DNA from: Pseudomonadota bacterium
GTDB lineage: Bacteria > Pseudomonadota > Alphaproteobacteria > Rhodospirillales > Magnetospirillaceae
Direction of reading: 5' to 3'
NCBI GenBank assembly: GCA_021782815.1
Contig: JAJXUO010000033.1
Location: 1-33,603 of the forward strand
DNA length: 33,603 bases
Below the pieces are notes generated by a model. It saw only the letters and a list, made by a program, of their open reading frames with translations, was not told the origin of the DNA and ran no database searches. Below are positions 1 to 8,112 of this stretch, one piece after another. The translations under genes were made by a program, and so were the position numbers. The stretch's first letter is position 1, and each line of letters starts with the position of its first letter.

Positions 1-272
1 CCCCGGCCGCCGCCGGCCACGGCGCCGACGCCGGTGCCCAGGGCCGCGCCGATCAGGGCGGCGCCCAGGGCGCGCTCATTGGCGTTCTCGGATTGGCCGT
101 TCACCTGGGTTTGCGCGTATTCCTTACAATAGGCGTTCTCCTGCTGGAAAATGTCGAACGGCTTGTGGGCGCCGGGCAACACCTGGACGGTGGGGCCCAT
201 GGGGGTTTGGGCGCAACCTTGCAGCAAAACGAGGGCCGAAACGGCCAGGGCGACGGTCTTGAACTGTTTCAT
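1..272 (-). CDS. Glycine-zipper outer-membrane lipoprotein, 3' end outside window
   Basis: Only the first 90 codons are inside the window; the gene continues past base 1. The N-terminus is a lipoprotein signal: positively charged start (MKQFK), a hydrophobic stretch and a lipobox LLQGC with Cys20 as the likely lipidated residue. After a short polar segment with one more Cys (ENAYCKEYAQ) comes an Ala/Gly-rich run (ALGAALIGAALGTGVGAVAGG) typical of glycine-zipper motifs in small envelope lipoproteins. Such proteins sit in or near the outer membrane, but their exact role is usually unknown, and I infer none here. The start is the ATG at 272-270, the only one giving an intact signal peptide. It lies just downstream of another exported-protein gene on the same strand, with only 25 bases between. 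Confidence 0.75.
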   Translation of the reverse strand, partial: MKQFKTVALAVSALVLLQGCAQTPMGPTVQVLPGAHKPFDIFQQENAYCKEYAQTQVNGQSENANERALGAALIGAALGTGVGAVAGGGR

Positions 273-297
273 GATAGCCTCGAAAGCCTTTTATGCC

Positions 298-735
298 TTA
301 ACGGGGTTGGGCCGGTACGGGCCGGAACGGCACCGCGCAGCTTTGCACATAAGGATAATAGCCTGGGGGATTATCGCAATAGTACCACATGGCCGGCGCG
401 GCGGGCGGCGGCGGAACCACCACCACATTGGGCGGCGGCGCGGGCATGGCTTCCGGCACCACCACGGTGGAGACCACGGTGGGATAGGGATAGACCGGAC
501 GGTCGTAGAAATACCAGAACCCGCCGACAACCCACCACCAGCCGTAGCGGCCGTCGTGCCAGCTCTGATGCCAGCCGCCACGGCGCCAGCGGTCGAAGTC
601 GTGATGCTCGAAATGATGCACATCCCGGCCGTGGAAACGGTATCCGTCGGCCTGAGCCACGGGGGCGGCCAGCGCCGCGGCGGCCAGGGCGAACAGGCTG
701 CCGGTCAGGAGGCGTCTGGCAAAGGGTGCGGGCAT
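298..735 (-). CDS. Exported aromatic/proline-rich hypothetical protein
   Basis: No enzyme family is recognisable. The protein has a clear Sec signal peptide (FARRLLTGSLFALAAAALAA, probable cleavage after AQA before DGYRF). A His/Trp/Tyr-rich middle follows (HHFEHHDFDRW, WWWVVGGFWYFYDRP), then a Pro/Val linker, and a C-terminal YYCDNPPGYYPYVQSC motif that I know from many small exported proteins of alpha- and betaproteobacteria. Two cysteines in that motif could form a disulfide. Two adjacent ATG codons (738 and 735) follow an AAGGAG box; the second is better spaced (7 bases), so I use it, giving 145 residues. A longer open frame reaches 792 but would add a non-signal extension. It is co-directional with the glycine-zipper lipoprotein, so both probably act in the envelope. 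Confidence 0.7.
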   Translation of the reverse strand: MPAPFARRLLTGSLFALAAAALAAPVAQADGYRFHGRDVHHFEHHDFDRWRRGGWHQSWHDGRYGWWWVVGGFWYFYDRPVYPYPTVVSTVVVPEAMPAPPPNVVVVPPPPAAPAMWYYCDNPPGYYPYVQSCAVPFRPVPAQPR

Positions 736-809
736 CATGATGCTCCTTAACGATCGTTCAGGTGCCGTAGCCTGTTTTCCGCGTGGGAACAAGCTTTTGC
801 ACGGGCCCG

Positions 810-837
810 GTTATAGCCGTATTTTGTGTCAAGACAA
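810..837 (-). promoter_or_regulatory. Possible housekeeping promoter for the exported-protein genes
   Basis: Read on the minus strand, TTGTCT (837-832) and TATAAC (815-810) are separated by 16 bases, a fair match to -35/-10 boxes, about 75 bases upstream of the start at 735. A TTGACA-like hexamer (832-827) also lies there but is too close to the -10 box. The rest of the 736-939 gap shows no gene. Confidence 0.3.
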
Positions 838-939
838 TGGTTATCGGATTACAGACGGTAACAGCGGGCGCCGCCGCGGCAGCGGCAGGGAATCGTTGTT
901 CCATGAGTAAAATTTAAGATTCCGCACGGGAGACGCAAG

Positions 940-1803
940 ATGAGCAGGGTAAAAATCGGCTGGATCGGGCTGGGCTATATGGGCGTGCCCATGGCCCGCA
1001 ATCTGCTGGCGGCGGGCTTCGAGGTGATCCTTTACAACCGCACGGCGGCCAAGGCCGAGGGGCTGGGCGCCGCCCTGGCCGCCAGCCCGGCGGCGCTGGC
1101 GGGGGGCGTGGATGTGGTCGTCACCATGCTGTCCGACGATGCCGCCCAGGAGGCGGTGCTGTTCGGGCCGGGCGGTGTGGCCGAGGGGTTGCGCCCCGGC
1201 CAGACGGTGATCAACATGGGCACCATCTCGCCGGAGGCCAGCCGCCGCGCCGCCGCGCGCCTGGAGGACCGGGGGGTGGCGGTGCTGGACGCCCCGGTGT
1301 CGGGCTCGGTCAAGCCGGCCACCGACGGCACCCTGGTGATCCTGGTGGGCGGTCCGGCCGAGGCGGTGGCGCGCTGCCAGCCGATTTTCGATGTGCTGGG
1401 CAAGAAGACCCTGCATTTCGGCGATTCCGGCCAGGGGGCCAACGCCAAGCTGGCCATCAACATGCTGCTGGGCACCCTGATCGAGGCTACGGCGGAAACC
1501 GTGCGCCTGGGTGAGGCCCTGGGGCTGGAGCGCGGTCAAGTGCTGGAGATGATCGGGGAGTCGGCCTGCGTCTCGCCCATCTTCCAGTTGAAGGTGCCGG
1601 CGCTGCTGGCCGACGCATATCCTCCGGCCTTTCCGTTGAAGCACATGGCCAAGGATTTCCGCCTGATCGAGGCGGCGGCGCAAGCCGCCGGGGTCGATCT
1701 GCCGGCCGCCCGGGCCGTGGCGGCGCGCTTCGCCGCCGCCGAGGCGCAGGATCTGGGCGAACAGGACGTCATGGCGGTGATCAGCGTTGCGGCAACAGCT
1801 TGA
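940..1803 (+). CDS. NAD(P)-dependent beta-hydroxyacid dehydrogenase (3-hydroxyisobutyrate dehydrogenase family)
   Basis: The 287-residue length is normal for this family, which oxidises beta-hydroxyacids or reduces the matching semialdehydes (3-hydroxyisobutyrate, tartronate semialdehyde, succinic semialdehyde) with NAD(P). The Rossmann motif IGWIGLGYMGVPMARNL is at residues 7-23. The substrate-binding signature DAPVSGSVKPATDGTL is near residue 118. The catalytic lysine is Lys170 in GANAKLAINMLLG, with the companion Asn174. The C-terminal all-helical domain contains the usual KDFRLI motif. All expected catalytic residues are present, so it should be active. The substrate cannot be fixed from sequence; succinic semialdehyde/glyoxylate-reductase-like relatives are equally possible. 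The start has GGAG 7 bases upstream. Its last 23 bases overlap the convergent transporter gene. Confidence 0.85.
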   Translation: MSRVKIGWIGLGYMGVPMARNLLAAGFEVILYNRTAAKAEGLGAALAASPAALAGGVDVVVTMLSDDAAQEAVLFGPGGVAEGLRPGQTVINMGTISPEASRRAAARLEDRGVAVLDAPVSGSVKPATDGTLVILVGGPAEAVARCQPIFDVLGKKTLHFGDSGQGANAKLAINMLLGTLIEATAETVRLGEALGLERGQVLEMIGESACVSPIFQLKVPALLADAYPPAFPLKHMAKDFRLIEAAAQAAGVDLPAARAVAARFAAAEAQDLGEQDVMAVISVAATA

Positions 1804-2965
1804 ACAACAGGTGCAGCGCCCCGCCCAGCACCAGTCCCCAGAAGGCCGGGCCGATGCCCAGGGCGGAAAAGCCCGAGGCGGTGACCAGGAAGGTGACGAG
1901 GGCGGGAACGCGGGCCGCGTCCTCGGCCACGGCGGCCTTCAGGGCCTGGCCCAGGGCGGCCAGCAGGGCCAGCCCGGCCACCGCCTCGATCAGCAGCGGC
2001 GAAACCCCGGCGATCAGGCCCACCGTCAGCGCCGCCAGGGCGGCCAGGGCCATATAGGCGAGGCCGGCGGTCACCGCCGCCTGCCAGCGCCGGGCGCGGT
2101 CCTCGCCCGCTTCCGGACCGGCGCACAGGGCGGCGGTGATGGCGGCGAGATTGACGGTGGGGCCGCCCAGCGGGGCGATCAGGGCCGAGATCAGGCCGGT
2201 GCCCCAGAATAACGGCGGCACCGGCGGGTGGTAGTCGTAGCCGTGCAGCACCGCGAGGCCGGGAATGTTCTGCGAGGCCATGGTAACGATGAACAGCGGC
2301 AGGGCGATGCCGATGGCGGCGCCCCAGGTGAATTGCGGCGCGGTCCACAGCAGATGCGGCCACAGGCCGGCGGGCAGCAGCGCCGCCACCGGGCTTTTCA
2401 CCGCCACCATCACCAGCGCCACCGCCAGGGCGGCGGGCACGGCGAACAGGCGGGCCAGCCGCCCCACCACCGCCCAGGTCAGCAGAATGGCCAGCATGGC
2501 CAGGGGCTGCTGGGCCAGGGCCTGGAAGGGGGCCAGGCAAAGCTCCAGCAGGATGCCGGCCAGCATGGCCGCCGACAGCGGCCGGGGGATGGCGGTGGTC
2601 CAGCGCCCCAGCGGCCGGAACAGGCCGGACAGCACCACCAGCAGGGCGGTGAGCAGAAAGGCCCCCAGCGCCGCCGGGTAGCCGCCGGGAATGGCCGGGG
2701 TGGCCGCCACCAGGGCCATGCCCGGAGTGGTCCACACCACCGAGATGGGCATGCGGGTTTTCAGGCTGAGCCAGATGCCGCCGAGGCCCATGGCGAAGGT
2801 GACGGCGGCCAGGCCGGATATTTCCTGGGCGGGGCTGGCGCCGGTGGCGTCCAGGCCGTGCAGCACCACCGCCACCGAACTGGCATAGCCCACCAGCGCG
2901 GCCAGCAGACCGGCGCCGACGGCGGTGGCCGACAGCCCCCGGGGCTTGGAGCTGATTTCGTTCAA
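1781..2965 (-). CDS. benE: BenE-family (benzoate/H+ symporter-like) membrane transporter
   Basis: This is a 394-residue, very hydrophobic protein with about 11-12 predicted membrane segments along its whole length. The N-terminal half matches the BenE family pattern: a first helix GLLAALVGYASSVAVVLHGL, then FAMGLGGIWLSLKTRMPISVVWTTPGMAL and PRPLSAAMLAGILLELCLAPF, which are the most conserved stretches. A second family signature follows near residues 255-280 (HGYDYHPPVPPLFWGTGLISALIAPLGGPTVNLAAITAA, read as separate blocks). BenE proteins import benzoate with protons in some bacteria. No aromatic-degradation genes are visible here, so the substrate is uncertain. The start is the ATG at 2965. 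The gene is convergent with, and overlaps by 23 bases, the dehydrogenase gene. Confidence 0.85.
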   Translation of the reverse strand: MNEISSKPRGLSATAVGAGLLAALVGYASSVAVVLHGLDATGASPAQEISGLAAVTFAMGLGGIWLSLKTRMPISVVWTTPGMALVAATPAIPGGYPAALGAFLLTALLVVLSGLFRPLGRWTTAIPRPLSAAMLAGILLELCLAPFQALAQQPLAMLAILLTWAVVGRLARLFAVPAALAVALVMVAVKSPVAALLPAGLWPHLLWTAPQFTWGAAIGIALPLFIVTMASQNIPGLAVLHGYDYHPPVPPLFWGTGLISALIAPLGGPTVNLAAITAALCAGPEAGEDRARRWQAAVTAGLAYMALAALAALTVGLIAGVSPLLIEAVAGLALLAALGQALKAAVAEDAARVPALVTFLVTASGFSALGIGPAFWGLVLGGALHLLFKLLPQR

Positions 2966-3035
2966 TTGAAATCCGCTCCGCGGTTTGCGTAACGCAGGCC
3001 GTTCCGGCCTCGCTCAGGCGCCGCGCCGGCTGATC

Positions 3036-3072
3036 GCCTCTTCCGCTCCGACACCGCTGGACCGGAAGAGGC
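3036..3072 (-). terminator. Perfect 10-bp inverted repeat just after the GST stop codon
   Basis: GCCTCTTCCG (3036-3045) and CGGAAGAGGC (3063-3072) are exact reverse complements with a 17-base loop. The hairpin begins one base after the glutathione S-transferase stop codon on the minus strand, a position typical for a transcript end. It lacks a U-tract, so it may be a factor-dependent or RNA-stabilising structure rather than a classical intrinsic terminator. The rest of the 2966-3073 spacer shows only a smaller palindrome (AGGCC-5-GGCCT near 2997). Confidence 0.5.
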
Positions 3073-3073
3073 T

Positions 3074-3724
3074 CTAAGCATCGGCCTGGGCCGCCGCGAT
3101 CCACTCTTGCAGGGCGGGCAGGGCCAGGCTGGCCTCCACATAGGCCTGCGACACCGGGGCCAGCGGCACGCCATAGGTGGCGAAGCGGGTGGCCACGGGG
3201 GCGAACATGGCGTCGGCGATGGACCAGCGCCCGAACAGGAAGGGGCCACCGGCGCCGAAGCGGGCGCGGCAGTCGGCCCACAAGGCCTCGACGCGGGCGA
3301 TGTCGGCCCGGGTGTCGTCGGCCAGGGCGGGCAGGGGCAGGCGGCCCACCAGATCCATGGAAAGGTCGCGGCGCAGGCCCATGAAGCCGGAATGCATCTC
3401 CGCCGAGACGGCGCGGGCCACGGCGCGGGCCCCCCGGTTTTCCGGCCACAGCGGCACGGCGCAGCCCAGTTCCGCCACATACTCGCAAATGGCCAGGGAA
3501 TCCCATACCAGGGTGCCGCCGTCCTTCAAAAGCGGCACCTTGCCGCTGGGGGACTGGGCCAGGATGGCGGCCTTGGTCTCGGGGCGGCGCAGGGGGATCA
3601 CTTCCTCCGCGAACGGCAGTCCGGCCTGCTTCAGGGCCAGCCAGGGCCGCAGCGACCAGCTGGAATAGCGTTTGGTGCCGATCACCAGGGTCAGGCGGGA
3701 GGGGGAGGTGCAGCCGCAGGACAT
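3074..3724 (-). CDS. Glutathione S-transferase family protein
   Basis: This is a 216-residue protein with the two-domain GST layout. The N-terminal thioredoxin-like domain (about residues 9-85) starts [28 protein letters not shown], read in blocks, where the YSSWS segment sits at the position of the catalytic/thiol-stabilising hydroxyl residue. It continues to [11 protein letters not shown] and [12 protein letters not shown], the conserved cis-Pro and glutathione gamma-glutamyl-binding Asp-Ser segment. The C-terminal helical domain holds [16 protein letters not shown], the usual N-capping box motif. Bacterial members conjugate glutathione to electrophiles or reduce them; the substrate is not predictable. 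An open frame extends to 3955, but the ATG at 3724 is preceded by AAGGTGG at 5 bases and gives the family's normal length. It is divergent from the DAHP synthase gene. Confidence 0.85.
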   Translation of the reverse strand: MSCGCTSPSRLTLVIGTKRYSSWSLRPWLALKQAGLPFAEEVIPLRRPETKAAILAQSPSGKVPLLKDGGTLVWDSLAICEYVAELGCAVPLWPENRGARAVARAVSAEMHSGFMGLRRDLSMDLVGRLPLPALADDTRADIARVEALWADCRARFGAGGPFLFGRWSIADAMFAPVATRFATYGVPLAPVSQAYVEASLALPALQEWIAAAQADA

Positions 3725-3776
3725 GAAAACCACCTTATTCCATGGACAAAAGGGGTGGACGAGCCTTTCAGTGTGG

Positions 3777-3819
3777 GGCCTGGGCCCGCTTTGGGCAAGG
3801 CCTTCCCCCCGGCTTTTTG
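3777..3819 (+). promoter_or_regulatory. Possible mutually exclusive hairpins in the DAHP synthase leader
   Basis: In the 187-base spacer between the GST and DAHP synthase starts, GGCCT(g)GGCCC at 3777-3787 can pair with GGGCAAGGCC at 3793-3802. The AAGGCC part of that stem (3797-3802) can instead pair with GGCTTT (3811-3816), which continues into a short T-run. Two overlapping alternative stems with a U-tract resemble an attenuator. The stems are short and the region is G+C-rich, so chance folding is quite possible. No run of aromatic codons is visible in a short upstream ORF. Confidence 0.2.
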
Positions 3820-3911
3820 TGCGCCGCGATCCCCTTGCTCTGGTAAAGGCGGGACGAAAAGCGTATATCCCTGCTTTCCTGTTTGAAGACCCCTTTGCGC
3901 TGAGGACCGAA

Positions 3912-5285
3912 ATGGCCGAGATCTGGACCCCGGAAAGCTGGCGGAGCAAGCCCATTCAGCAGGTGCCGGATTATTCCGACATCGCGCGGCTGAACGCGGC
4001 CGAGGAAACCCTGCGCAATTTTCCGCCGCTGGTCTTCGCCGGCGAGGCCCGGCGGCTGAAGGCGCATCTGGCCGAGGCCGCCGAGGGCAACGCCTTCGTG
4101 CTGCAGGGCGGCGATTGCGCCGAAAGCTTCGCCGAGTTCCATCCCAACAAGATCCGCGACACCTTCCGCGTCATGCTGCAGATGGCGGTGGTGCTGACCT
4201 TCGGCGCCGCCCTGCCGGTGGTGAAGGTGGGGCGCATGGCCGGGCAGTTCGCCAAGCCGCGCTCGGCGCCCACCGAAACCATCAACGGGGTCGAACTGCC
4301 GTCCTACCGGGGCGACATGATCAACGGCATGGACTTCACCCCGGAAGCCCGCGAGCCCGATCCCGAACGCCTGGTGCGGGTCTACAACCAGTCGGCCGCC
4401 ACCTTGAACCTGCTGCGCGCCTTCGCCCAGGGCGGCTATGCCGACCTGCACAAGGTGCATCAGTGGAACCTGGATTTCGTCGCCGGCAGCTCGGGCGCCC
4501 GCTATGCCGATCTCTGCGCCCGCCTGGACGAGGCCCTGAGCTTCATGGAGGCCTGCGGCCTGACCTCGGACACCGCGCCGCAGATCCGCGAAACCGATTT
4601 CTTCACCTCGCACGAGGCGCTGATCCTGCAGTACGAGCAGGCGCTGACCCGCGTCGATTCCACCACCGGCGACTGGTACGACTGTTCGGCCCATATGCTG
4701 TGGATCGGCGACCGCACCCGCCAGCCCGACGGCGCCCATGTGGAGTTCCTGCGCGGCGTGGGCAATCCGGTGGGCTGCAAGGCCGGTCCCACCACCTCGC
4801 CCGACGATCTGCTGCGCCTGATCGATACCCTCAATCCGGCCAACGAGGCCGGGCGTCTGACCATCATCACCCGCATGGGCGCCGACAAGGTGGAGGAAAA
4901 GCTGCCCGCCCTGTTGCGCGCCGTGAAGGCCGAGGGCCGCAAGGTGGTGTGGCTGTGCGATCCCATGCACGCCAACACCGTGAAGATGGGCGATTACAAG
5001 ACCCGTTCGTTCGACGCCATCCTCGCCGAGGTCAAATCCTTCTTCGCCGTGCATCGCGCCGAGGGCACCCCGGCGGGCGGCGTGCATTTCGAGATGACCG
5101 GGCAGGACGTGACCGAGTGCGTGGGCGGGGCCCAGGCCATCGACGCCGACAGCCTGGGAGACCGCTACGTCACCCATTGCGATCCGCGCCTCAACGCCAC
5201 CCAGTCGCTGGAACTGGCTTTCCTCATCGCCGAGACCCTGAAGGACGAGCGTCTGGCCGCCCGCAAGGCCGCGCGGGCGCGATGA
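3912..5285 (+). CDS. aroG: Class II 3-deoxy-7-phosphoheptulonate (DAHP) synthase
   Basis: This enzyme condenses phosphoenolpyruvate with erythrose 4-phosphate, the first step of the shikimate pathway to aromatic amino acids. The 457-residue product matches the plant/mycobacterial class II family, not the short class I enzymes. The motifs are: [10 protein letters not shown] with metal-ligand Cys69, [105 protein letters not shown] and [14 protein letters not shown]. These supply the PEP- and metal-binding residues. An in-frame opening reaches back to 3672, but ATG 3912 has GAGGA 5 bases upstream and the typical start ([17 protein letters not shown]). The stop overlaps the pncB start (ATGA). The symbol follows mycobacterial usage. 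Confidence 0.95.
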   Translation: MAEIWTPESWRSKPIQQVPDYSDIARLNAAEETLRNFPPLVFAGEARRLKAHLAEAAEGNAFVLQGGDCAESFAEFHPNKIRDTFRVMLQMAVVLTFGAALPVVKVGRMAGQFAKPRSAPTETINGVELPSYRGDMINGMDFTPEAREPDPERLVRVYNQSAATLNLLRAFAQGGYADLHKVHQWNLDFVAGSSGARYADLCARLDEALSFMEACGLTSDTAPQIRETDFFTSHEALILQYEQALTRVDSTTGDWYDCSAHMLWIGDRTRQPDGAHVEFLRGVGNPVGCKAGPTTSPDDLLRLIDTLNPANEAGRLTIITRMGADKVEEKLPALLRAVKAEGRKVVWLCDPMHANTVKMGDYKTRSFDAILAEVKSFFAVHRAEGTPAGGVHFEMTGQDVTECVGGAQAIDADSLGDRYVTHCDPRLNATQSLELAFLIAETLKDERLAARKAARAR

Positions 5286-6454
5286 GCGGAACGGCCGGCG
5301 GCGGGCGGGGCCAGGCCGGGCCCCTGCCCGCCGAAGGCGACGTGCCCGGCCTGACCGACCATTATTTCCTGCGCACCAAGGCCATCGTGGCGCGCAACGG
5401 CGATTGCCGGGTGACCTACGCGGTGTTCATGCGCCGTCCGGTCATCGCCACGCCGCGTCTGGCGGTGGCCTGGCTCGAATCCATGGCGGCGGCGCGCGGT
5501 CAGCGCTTCGACATCGATCTGGTGCATGCCGAGGGCGAATGGGTGGGGGCGGGCGAGCCCTTGCTCTACATCACCGGGGCCTTCCAGCATCTGGTGGATC
5601 TGGAAACCATCCTGCTGCAGAAGCTGGGGGCCGCCTGCGTCGCCGCCTACAACGCCTACAGCATGTGCCTGGAATTGCCCAGGGTGGCCTTCCTGGCCAT
5701 GGAGGCCCGCCATTGCGCCGGGGCCGAGATGGCCGAGCTGATGGCCTATGCCGCCGCGGTGGGCTCGGAGGCGGCGCGGGCCAAGGCCGGGGCCGTCGGC
5801 TTCGTCGGCAACGCCACTACCGCCACCGCCGGCTATTTCGGGCAAAGCGCCGGCAAGGGCACCATGCCGCACGGCCTCATCGGCTATGCCGGTTCCACGG
5901 TGCGCGCCGCCGAGATGTATCACGAGGCCTTTCCCGACGAGGATCTGTCGGTGCTGGTGGATTATTTCGGCCGCGAGGTGACGGACGGCCTGGCGGTGTG
6001 CGCCCGCTTCCCCGACATGGCCCGGGCCGGACGCCTGGGGCTGCGCCTCGATACCCACGGCGGCCGCTTCCTGGAGGGGCTCGATCCGCAAAGCGCCTAT
6101 GCCGTGCTGGAACGCCACGCCCCCGAGGCCATTCGCGGCTACCGCAGCGAGAGCGAACTGCGCCATCTGGTGGGCACCGGGGTGTCCGCCGCCGCCATCT
6201 GGCATATGCGCGAACAGCTGAACGCCCACGGCTGGGACAAGGTGCGCCTTATCGTCTCCTCGGGCTTCGGCCCGGCCAAATGCCGGGTCATGGCCTATGC
6301 CCGCGCTCCCATCGACGTCATCGGCACCGGCTCCTACCTGCCCGACAGCTGGAGCGAGACCTATGCCACCGCCGACATCATCGCGTATGATGGGGAGCCC
6401 CGCGTCAAGCTGGGACGGGAATTTCTGCTGCGCCGCGAGCGAGGAACGCCATGA
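5282..6454 (+). CDS. pncB: Nicotinate phosphoribosyltransferase
   Basis: It converts nicotinate and PRPP to nicotinate mononucleotide, the entry step of the NAD salvage (Preiss-Handler) route. The protein has 390 residues and begins with the family opening [13 protein letters not shown]. The catalytic/phospho-accepting histidine is His197 in [14 protein letters not shown]. The segments [28 protein letters not shown] and LIVSSGFG line the phosphoribosyl-binding barrel, and VIGTGSYLP is the C-terminal phosphate-binding loop. It is shorter than the E. coli PncB and resembles the compact type seen in archaea and many alphaproteobacteria. It starts inside the DAHP synthase stop codon (ATGA) and its own stop overlaps nadE in the same way, which implies translational coupling with NAD synthetase, the enzyme that completes the same pathway. 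Confidence 0.9.
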   Translation: MSGTAGGGRGQAGPLPAEGDVPGLTDHYFLRTKAIVARNGDCRVTYAVFMRRPVIATPRLAVAWLESMAAARGQRFDIDLVHAEGEWVGAGEPLLYITGAFQHLVDLETILLQKLGAACVAAYNAYSMCLELPRVAFLAMEARHCAGAEMAELMAYAAAVGSEAARAKAGAVGFVGNATTATAGYFGQSAGKGTMPHGLIGYAGSTVRAAEMYHEAFPDEDLSVLVDYFGREVTDGLAVCARFPDMARAGRLGLRLDTHGGRFLEGLDPQSAYAVLERHAPEAIRGYRSESELRHLVGTGVSAAAIWHMREQLNAHGWDKVRLIVSSGFGPAKCRVMAYARAPIDVIGTGSYLPDSWSETYATADIIAYDGEPRVKLGREFLLRRERGTP

Positions 6455-8109
6455 CCGACCGCCTGACCATCGCCCTGGCGCAGATCAACCCCACCGTGGG
6501 CGACGTGCCCGGCAATCTGGAGCGGGTGCGGGCCGCCCGCGCCCAGGCCGCCGGGGCCGATCTGGTGCTCTATCCCGAACTGGCGCTGTCGGGCTATCCG
6601 CCCGAGGATCTGGTGCTGAAGGGGGCCTTCCTCGATCGCGTCAAGCAGGCGGCGCTGAGCCTGGCGGCCGAGACCGCCGACGGCGGCCCGGCCCTGCTGG
6701 TGGGGGCGCCCTGGCGGGTGGAGGGCAAACGCCACAATGCCATGCTGCTGCTGGCCGAGGGCGCGGTGCAGGCGGTGGCGCTGAAGCACCATCTGCCCAA
6801 TTACGGCGTGTTCGACGAGGTGCGGGTGTTCGAGCCCGGTCCGCTGCCCCGGCCTCTGACCTTCAAGGGGGTGCGGCTCGGCCTGCCCATCTGCGAGGAC
6901 ATGTGGTACGCCGACGTGGCCCAGGCCCTGAAGGCGGCGGGGGCCGAGATCCTGCTGGTGCCCAACGGCTCGCCGTTCGAGCTGGACAAGACCCACGCCC
7001 GCCTGGAGCGCGCCGGGGCCCGCGTGGCCGAAACCGGGTTGCCGCTGGCCTATCTCAACCAGATCTGCGGCCAGGACGAACTGGTGTTCGACGGCGCCTC
7101 CTTCGTGCTCGACGGCGCGGGGCGGGTGGCGCGCCGCCTGCCGGCCTGGCGGGAAGAGGTGGCGCTGACCCATTGGGCGCGCGGCGCCGACGGCCGCTGG
7201 GCCCCCGAACCCGGCCCGCTGGCCCCGGTGCCCGAGCGGCTGGAGGACATCTATCAGGCCATGGTGCTGGGCCTGCGCGACTATGTGGGCAAGAACCGCT
7301 TCAAGGGCGTGCTGCTGGGGCTGTCGGGCGGCATCGATTCGGCGCTGTCGGCGGCGGTGGCGGTGGATGCCCTGGGCGCCGACAAGGTGTGGTGCGTGAT
7401 GATGCCCTCGCCCTATACCTCGGCGGCCAGCCTGGAAGACGCCGCCCAGGTGGCGGGGTTGTGCGGCACCCGGCTGGACAGCGTGGATATCGCTCCGGCC
7501 ATGCGGGCCTTCGGCGCCATGTTCGCGCCGCTGTTCGGCGCCGCCGGAGCCGACACCACGGAAGAGAACGTGCAGGCCCGTTCGCGCGGGCTGACCCTGA
7601 TGGGGTTGTCCAACAAGTTCGGCTACATGGTGCTGACCACCGGCAACAAGTCGGAGATGTCGGTGGGCTACGCCACCCTCTACGGCGATATGTGCGGCGG
7701 CTATTCGGTGCTGAAGGATATCTACAAGACCACGGTGTTCGCCCTGTCGCGCTGGCGCAACGGCCATCGCCCCGAGGGCGCCCTGGGGCCGCTTGGGCCG
7801 GTGATGCCCGAGCGGGTCATCACCAAGCCGCCCTCGGCCGAGCTGAAGCCCGATCAGACCGATCAGGACACCCTGCCGCCCTACGACCAGCTGGACGCCG
7901 TGCTGGAATGCCTGATCGAGCGGGAAATGGCCCCCGACGAGGTGATCGCCGCCGGCCATGATCCCATGGTGGCCTGCCGGGTGTTCCGCATGCTGGACCG
8001 CGCCGAATACAAGCGCCGCCAGGCGCCGCCCGGCGTCAAGATCACCAGCCGCGCCTTCGGGCGCGACCGCCGCTATCCCATCGTCAACGGCTTCACGGAT
8101 ACCTTCTAG
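6451..8109 (+). CDS. nadE: Glutamine-dependent NAD+ synthetase
   Basis: It amidates nicotinate adenine dinucleotide to NAD+ using ATP and ammonia released from glutamine. Two domains are fused over 552 residues. An N-terminal nitrilase-type glutaminase carries the triad Glu43 (YPELALSGYPPEDL), Lys112 (LKHHLPNYGVFDE) and Cys148 (LPICEDMWY). A C-terminal ATP-pyrophosphatase synthetase has the P-loop SGGIDS at 292-297. Further synthetase motifs are TEENVQARSRG, LTTGNKSEMSVGYATLYGD and YDQLDAVLECLIE. The intact glutaminase means it need not rely on free ammonia. It follows pncB with a 4-base overlap, pairing nicotinate activation with the final NAD step. gltX starts 3 bases after its stop. Confidence 0.96.
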   Translation: MTDRLTIALAQINPTVGDVPGNLERVRAARAQAAGADLVLYPELALSGYPPEDLVLKGAFLDRVKQAALSLAAETADGGPALLVGAPWRVEGKRHNAMLLLAEGAVQAVALKHHLPNYGVFDEVRVFEPGPLPRPLTFKGVRLGLPICEDMWYADVAQALKAAGAEILLVPNGSPFELDKTHARLERAGARVAETGLPLAYLNQICGQDELVFDGASFVLDGAGRVARRLPAWREEVALTHWARGADGRWAPEPGPLAPVPERLEDIYQAMVLGLRDYVGKNRFKGVLLGLSGGIDSALSAAVAVDALGADKVWCVMMPSPYTSAASLEDAAQVAGLCGTRLDSVDIAPAMRAFGAMFAPLFGAAGADTTEENVQARSRGLTLMGLSNKFGYMVLTTGNKSEMSVGYATLYGDMCGGYSVLKDIYKTTVFALSRWRNGHRPEGALGPLGPVMPERVITKPPSAELKPDQTDQDTLPPYDQLDAVLECLIEREMAPDEVIAAGHDPMVACRVFRMLDRAEYKRRQAPPGVKITSRAFGRDRRYPIVNGFTDTF

Positions 8110-8112
8110 ACC

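Noticed and set aside
1536-3506. Long minus-strand frame (656 codons) across the dehydrogenase and transporter genes
   Set aside because: It is Arg/Gly/Pro-rich low-complexity translation in a shifted frame of benE and its neighbours, a usual artefact of high G+C DNA.
3672-3911. N-terminal extension of DAHP synthase in the open upstream frame
   Set aside because: ATG 3912 has a good ribosome site and the family start; the extension overlaps the GST gene start and has no family match.
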